A program made the translations under genes and the position numbers. Shown here one piece after another: positions 5,329-8,311 of a DNA stretch of 8,311 nucleotides (the first letter of the stretch is position 1; the number at the start of each line of letters is the position of its first letter). The stretch is taken from positions 1-8,311 of the forward strand of contig CAAELC010000046.1 in NCBI GenBank assembly GCA_900756715.1, read 5' to 3'. Source of the DNA: an uncultured Oscillospiraceae bacterium. Lineage in GTDB: Bacteria > Bacillota > Clostridia > Oscillospirales > Oscillospiraceae. Under the pieces are notes generated by a model. The model ran no database searches. It had not been told where the DNA came from and saw only the letters and a list, made by a program, of their open reading frames with translations.

Positions 5329-5778
5329 ATGGGAATTTCAGATTTGATCGCCAGCTTCATACAGTCGGAGCTGGAGGAGGCCAACGGTGTGCTGGAGCTG
5401 CAGCGCAGCGATCTGGCCCAGCGGTTCGGGTGCGTGCCAAGCCAGATCAACTATGTGATGAGCACCCGCTTCTCACCGGAGCGGGGCTACATTGTGGAGT
5501 CGAGGCGAGGCGGCGGCGGATATATCCGCATCACCCGGGTGCGGGTGGACCGGCAGACGCTGATGATGCATGTCATCAACGTGCTGGGCCAGCAGGTTGA
5601 TCTTGCCAGCGCCCGGGCCATGCTGACCAATCTGGCCGAGTCTGAGGCAATCGCCACGGAGGAAGCGCGTACAGCGCTCTGGGCCATTTCCGATAATGCC
5701 CTGCGTTCTGTTCCCAAAGGGGAACGGGACCGGCTGCGGGCGGATATTCTGAAACAGATTCTGATCCATCTGGTTTGA
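5329..5778 (+). CDS. ctsR: Class III heat-shock repressor CtsR
   Basis: Predicted 149-residue repressor (B. subtilis 154). The N-terminal winged helix-turn-helix is clear: DLAQRFGCVPSQINYV (28-43), STRFSPERGYIVES (45-58) and the glycine-rich wing RRGGGGYIRI (59-68), which acts as the thermosensor in characterised CtsR proteins. The C-terminal dimerisation/tetramerisation domain follows at about 75-149. CtsR represses clp protease genes at normal temperature by binding tandem heptads; two such boxes flank its own promoter, so autoregulation is expected. R60 matches the wing arginine phosphorylated by McsB in Geobacillus, although no mcsB is present here. The ATG has GGAGG with 7-nt spacing. 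It is the first gene of an operon with the mcsA-like gene 23 bp downstream, then clpC. Confidence 0.96.
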   Translation: MGISDLIASFIQSELEEANGVLELQRSDLAQRFGCVPSQINYVMSTRFSPERGYIVESRRGGGGYIRITRVRVDRQTLMMHVINVLGQQVDLASARAMLTNLAESEAIATEEARTALWAISDNALRSVPKGERDRLRADILKQILIHLV

Positions 5779-5801
5779 TTTTCTAAAAGGAGGCAATCAT
5801 T

Positions 5802-6257
5802 ATGAAGTGTGAAAATTGTGGCAGAAACGAAGCGACATTCTATTATAAGAGCAATGTAAACGGAAAGGTGACACAGCTGCATCTGTGTCAGGACTGCGCG
5901 GAGAAGATGGGCCTGACCTCATCCATGCGCCGGAGCATGAGCCCCATGCGCATCTTCGGAGACGATGATTTCTTCACCCGGCCCTTCTCCCTGCTGGAGC
6001 CGTTCTTCGGCGGCTTCGGGTCCCGGCTGCTGACGGAATTTCCCGAGCCGGTAGACATCACCCAGCAGGCGCGGCAGACCGCTGCGCAGCCGGAGAGCAC
6101 CGGCAAGCCCCTGATGGACGAAAGCGAGAGCGCCGACCTGAAAAATCAGCGCCGCCGCAACGCCCTGCAAAATCAGATGAAGGCCGCCATTGAGGCCGAG
6201 AACTTTGAGGAGGCCGCCCGTCTGCGGGACGAGCTGAAACAGCTGCCCCCGCAATAA
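5802..6257 (+). CDS. Short McsA-like protein with one zinc finger and a UVR motif
   Basis: Predicted 151-residue cytoplasmic protein. The N-terminus matches the first McsA zinc finger: CENC (3-6) and CQDC (29-32), with ATFYYKSNVNGKVTQLHLC between. The middle (40-110) is probably disordered, with FGDDDFF, PFSLLEPFFGGFG and a polar linker. A UVR motif ends the protein (about 121-148, with AIEAENFEEAARLRDEL). B. subtilis McsA (about 185 residues) carries a second pair of CxxC motifs between these parts; here none is found, so only four cysteines remain. In Bacillus, McsA activates the arginine kinase McsB and modulates CtsR and ClpC; no mcsB follows, so this protein probably acts directly on CtsR or ClpC, perhaps as an adaptor through the UVR helices (inference). 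AAAAGGAGG lies 8 nt before the ATG. The clpC start follows 39 bp after the stop. Confidence 0.85.
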   Translation: MKCENCGRNEATFYYKSNVNGKVTQLHLCQDCAEKMGLTSSMRRSMSPMRIFGDDDFFTRPFSLLEPFFGGFGSRLLTEFPEPVDITQQARQTAAQPESTGKPLMDESESADLKNQRRRNALQNQMKAAIEAENFEEAARLRDELKQLPPQ

Positions 6258-6296
6258 CCGGCAGCAGAAAACAGATAACGGAAGGAAGTGTGCATA

Positions 6297-8311
6297 ATGA
6301 TGCATGAGAATAAATTTACCCCCAGAGCGGAGGAAGCTTTGAGACTGGCACAGGAAGCTGCCGAGGAAATGGGCCACGGCTATGTGGGCACCGAGCACCT
6401 GCTGCTGGGCCTGATACGCGAGGAGGAGGGCATTGCCCACCGCGTGATGTGCGAATACGGCCTGACGGATGAAATGATCTGCACCGTGCTGGAGCGCAGC
6501 ATGGGCAGGGGCATGTCCGGTGCAGCCCCCACGCAGGGGCTTACCCCCCGGGCCAAGAGCGCCGTGGAGTTGGCTGTGTCCGAAGCCATGCGGCTGGGTG
6601 CCGGCTATATCGGCACCGAGCATCTGCTGATGGGCCTGCTGCGGGAAGGCGGCAATATGGCCCTGCGGATTCTGGAAACAGTGGGCATTGACCCGAAGAA
6701 GCTTTACAGCAGCGTGGTGCAGAAGATCAACGAGGGTCCCCGCGCCGTGTCCGGCGGCGGCTCTGCCGCGCCAGAGCGCAAGGAGGACGGCAAGAAGGGC
6801 AAGACCCTTTCCGAGTTCACCCGGGATCTGACCGAGGCAGCCCGTCAGGGCAAGCTGGACCCTGTGATTGGCCGGGAAAAGGAAATCCAGCGGGTGATTC
6901 AGATTCTGTCCCGCCGCACCAAGAACAATCCTGTGCTCATCGGCGAGCCGGGCGTTGGCAAAACGGCCATTGCCGAGGGGCTTGCCCAGCGCATCGCCTC
7001 TGCCGATGTGCCGGAGGAGCTGCTGGATAAAAAGGTGCTCAGCCTTGACCTGTCCGGCATGGTAGCCGGCACCAAGTACCGGGGCGAGTTTGAAGAACGC
7101 ATCAAGAAGACGCTGGAGGAAGTAAAGAAGGACGGCAATGTCATCCTCTTTATTGATGAGCTGCACACCATTGTGGGCGCCGGCTCTGCCGAAGGCGCCG
7201 TGGATGCCGCAAACATCCTCAAGCCTGCCCTGTCAAGGGGCGAAATTCGTGTGGTAGGCGCCACCACGCTCAACGAGTACCGCAAGTACATCGAAAAGGA
7301 TGCCGCGCTGGAGCGCCGCTTCCAGCCGGTCACCGTGTCCGAGCCCACGCCCGAGGCAACGGTGGAGATTCTGAAGGGCCTGCGGGATAAGTATGAGGCG
7401 CACCACAAGCTGACCATTACCGACGCCGCCATCGAGGCTGCCGTGAAGCTGTCCACCCGGTACATCACCGACCGGTTCCTGCCGGACAAGGCCATCGACC
7501 TGATGGACGAGGCAGCCAGCCGGGTGCGCATGGACGCCGAGGCTGCATCTCCGGAGCTGAAAAGCCTGGAGGAGAAGATTGCAGCCCTGCGCCGGGAAAA
7601 GGCGGAGGTCATTGCGGCACAGGACTATGAAAAGGCTGCCCAGCTGCGGGATGTGGAGCAGGACTATGTCAAGCAGGTGGAGATCGAGCGGGACAACTGG
7701 CGCAGAAAGCTGTCTGTCAGCCGTGGCACCGTGGATGAGGAGGACATCGCCAAGGTGGTGGCCGGCTGGACGGGCATTCCCGTCACCCGCCTTACCGAGG
7801 ACGAAAGCCAGCGCATGCTGAAGCTGGAGGATACCCTCCATGCCCGCGTGGTAGGACAGGACGAGGCTGTCACCGCCGTGGCGAAGGCCATCCGCCGCAG
7901 CCGCGTGGGGCTGAAAGACCCCAAGCGTCCCATTGGCTCCTTCCTGTTCCTTGGGCCCACGGGCGTTGGCAAGACGGAGCTGTGCAAGACGCTGGCAGAG
8001 GCCATGTTCGGCGATGAAAACGCCATGATCCGCATCGACATGTCCGAGTATATGGAAAAGCACACCGTGTCCCGGCTGGTTGGTTCGCCTCCCGGCTATG
8101 TGGGCCACGAGGAGGGCGGCCAGCTTACCGAAAAGGTGCGCCGCAAGCCCTATTCGGTGGTGCTGTTCGATGAAATCGAAAAGGCCCACCCCGATGTGTG
8201 GAACATCCTGCTGCAAATTCTGGAGGACGGCATCGTCACCGACTCTCAGGGCAGACGCGTGGACTTCAAGAACACCATCATTGTCATGACCAGCAATGTG
8301 GGCGCCCGGAA
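6297..8311 (+). CDS. clpC: ATP-dependent Clp protease ATPase subunit ClpC (3' end beyond window)
   Basis: Hsp100 unfoldase that feeds substrates to ClpP. The frame is open from ATG 6297 to the window end (671 codons of about 810-830), so the last part of the second ATPase and its ClpP-binding loop are not seen. Two Clp-N repeats begin at about residues 6 and 82, each with GTEHLL. The first ATPase has Walker A GEPGVGKT (216-223), Walker B ILFIDE (283-288) and pore-loop segment KYRGEFEER. The middle domain contains a UVR-like coiled coil (about 427-455), which separates ClpC from ClpA and ClpB. The second ATPase has GPTGVGKT (553-560), GSPPGYVG and VVLFDEIEKAHP (Walker B D625/E626). AGGAAG lies 8 nt before the first of two adjacent ATGs. 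The gene is the third of the CtsR-controlled operon. Confidence 0.96.
   Translation, partial: MMHENKFTPRAEEALRLAQEAAEEMGHGYVGTEHLLLGLIREEEGIAHRVMCEYGLTDEMICTVLERSMGRGMSGAAPTQGLTPRAKSAVELAVSEAMRLGAGYIGTEHLLMGLLREGGNMALRILETVGIDPKKLYSSVVQKINEGPRAVSGGGSAAPERKEDGKKGKTLSEFTRDLTEAARQGKLDPVIGREKEIQRVIQILSRRTKNNPVLIGEPGVGKTAIAEGLAQRIASADVPEELLDKKVLSLDLSGMVAGTKYRGEFEERIKKTLEEVKKDGNVILFIDELHTIVGAGSAEGAVDAANILKPALSRGEIRVVGATTLNEYRKYIEKDAALERRFQPVTVSEPTPEATVEILKGLRDKYEAHHKLTITDAAIEAAVKLSTRYITDRFLPDKAIDLMDEAASRVRMDAEAASPELKSLEEKIAALRREKAEVIAAQDYEKAAQLRDVEQDYVKQVEIERDNWRRKLSVSRGTVDEEDIAKVVAGWTGIPVTRLTEDESQRMLKLEDTLHARVVGQDEAVTAVAKAIRRSRVGLKDPKRPIGSFLFLGPTGVGKTELCKTLAEAMFGDENAMIRIDMSEYMEKHTVSRLVGSPPGYVGHEEGGQLTEKVRRKPYSVVLFDEIEKAHPDVWNILLQILEDGIVTDSQGRRVDFKNTIIVMTSNVGAR

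Noticed and set aside
5919..7166. A 415-codon minus-strand open frame across the mcsA-like gene and clpC
   Set aside because: It is antisense to two convincing genes, with biased composition and no recognisable domain or start signal.
1..8311. CRISPR arrays, insertion sequences, att sites, tRNA or rRNA genes
   Set aside because: I looked for spaced repeats, transposase or integrase motifs, terminal inverted repeats and tRNA-like cloverleaf/CCA patterns and saw none.

Overview
The window looks like chromosomal DNA from a GC-rich, spore-forming member of the Clostridia (Firmicutes), probably near the Ruminococcaceae/Oscillospiraceae. The evidence is spore maturation genes (spmA-spmB), a class III heat-shock operon with genuine CtsR boxes, a clostridial 2[4Fe-4S] ferredoxin, strong GGAGG ribosome binding sites and TTGACA/TATAAT-type promoters. 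The coding DNA is strongly GC-rich at third positions, which produces many long antisense shadow frames. The genus assignment is inference.

Layout, left to right. (1) Minus strand 5-1095: spmA and spmB, overlapping by 4 bp, read towards the left edge. (2) Plus strand 1218-2360: a single-gene glycerate 2-kinase unit with its own promoter, ending in a 16-bp perfect hairpin that can terminate both strands. (3) Minus strand 2502-3011: a stand-alone CarD/CdnL-type RNA polymerase-binding regulator. It has its own promoter and a leader with a candidate attenuator hairpin. (4) Minus strand 3209-4785: trmN6-like tRNA methyltransferase followed by rsmI 16S rRNA methyltransferase, translationally coupled. 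This matches the yabB-yabC order of Bacillus but lacks the small GIY-YIG gene between them. (5) Minus strand 4911-5084: a 57-residue ferredoxin, transcribed alone between a promoter and a strong terminator. (6) Plus strand 5329 to the right edge: ctsR, a shortened mcsA-like gene and clpC (truncated by the window end). Two CtsR boxes, about six helical turns apart, flank the ctsR promoter.

Most of the window is ordinary housekeeping and sporulation content. The most interesting features are the heat-shock operon without mcsB, whose McsA-like protein has lost the second zinc-finger pair but keeps a UVR motif; the structured carD leader; and two pairs of 11-bp-period direct repeats between the fdx and ctsR promoters. 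No mobile element, CRISPR array, tRNA or rRNA was seen, and nothing here amounts to a clearly new multi-gene system.
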